Assembly (NCBI GenBank): GCA_964389685.1
Contig: CAYMFM010000134.1
Span: 1-5,643 of the forward strand
Reading direction: 5' to 3'
DNA length: 5,643 nt
Source of the DNA: G020353115 sp964389685
GTDB taxonomy: Bacteria; Bacteroidota; Bacteroidia; Bacteroidales; VadinHA17
Below the pieces are notes generated by a model, which had not been told where the DNA came from, searched no databases, and saw only the letters and a program-made list of their open reading frames with translations. The stretch's first letter is position 1. Each line of letters begins with the position of its first letter. A program made the translations under genes and the position numbers. Below, one piece after another: positions 5,565 to 5,643 of this stretch.

Positions 5565-5627
5565 AAAAAAGCTCCCGGAGTACCTGACATTGACTACTTT
5601 GTTTAACTGTGATTTTACTCCGGGGGC
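5565..5627 (-). terminator. Long-loop hairpin followed by T-tract on the minus strand
   Basis: Twelve-nt arms at 5571-5582 (GCTCCCGGAGTA) and 5616-5627 (TACTCCGGGGGC) enclose a 33-nt loop. On the minus strand the stem runs directly into TTTTTT (5570-5565), as an intrinsic terminator would, for a gene entering from the right. On that strand one pair is an A-C mismatch, while the plus-strand RNA has a tolerated U-G pair. The loop is longer than in typical terminators. It may instead be a leader or attenuator element, or one end of a small palindromic repeat. Confidence 0.45.
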
Positions 5628-5643
5628 CTTTGTTACTTATTAG

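Overview
This 5.6 kb window is AT-rich bacterial DNA. Every gene I can support lies on the minus strand, so the window is transcribed from right to left. The lineage is uncertain. A lipoprotein and an Lgt-type enzyme show it is bacterial and suggest a Gram-negative type of cell. Most starts have no Shine-Dalgarno (SD) motif and A-rich leaders, as is common in Bacteroidota and some other phyla. The Lgt signature (RIGCFLNGCCYG) is more of the type I associate with PVC, delta-proteobacterial and candidate phyla. No base in the window settles this.

Right end (5643-5063): a long-armed hairpin with a T-tract on the minus strand (5565-5627), then a small four-helix membrane protein gene (5476-5063). 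That gene has the only textbook SD in the window and is bracketed by a 15-bp perfect inverted repeat. From 5062 to about 4345 there is no convincing gene. This stretch holds a short palindrome, three 24-nt-period repeats resembling an IS21-type transposon end, and an imperfect hairpin. At 4344-4045 lies a broken remnant of an endonuclease/exonuclease/phosphatase (EEP) family gene, with an in-frame stop, an apparent internal deletion and no C-terminal half.

Core (4027-6): five closely spaced, co-directional genes. (1) A complete bacterial member of the neprosin family, with signal anchor, activation domain and both catalytic glutamates. (2) A small lipoprotein resembling DUF3221-type proteins. 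(3) An Lgt-type prolipoprotein diacylglyceryl transferase, 11 nt further on. (4) A 318-residue protein combining an N-terminal 'FSGR..P / LGYRG' domain, a tryptophan/cysteine-rich patch and a C-terminal domain with a papain-like Cys/His pattern. (5) A 118-residue stand-alone version of the same FSGR/LGYRG domain, 9 nt downstream.

Possible joint role (inference): an exported glutamic peptidase, a membrane-anchored lipoprotein with a dedicated lipidating enzyme, and a putative cysteine peptidase followed by a free copy of its own N-terminal domain. The last pair has the layout of a protease with a propeptide-like inhibitor. The neprosin assignment and the Lgt assignment are firm. The cysteine peptidase, its inhibitor and the five-gene unit are hypotheses.
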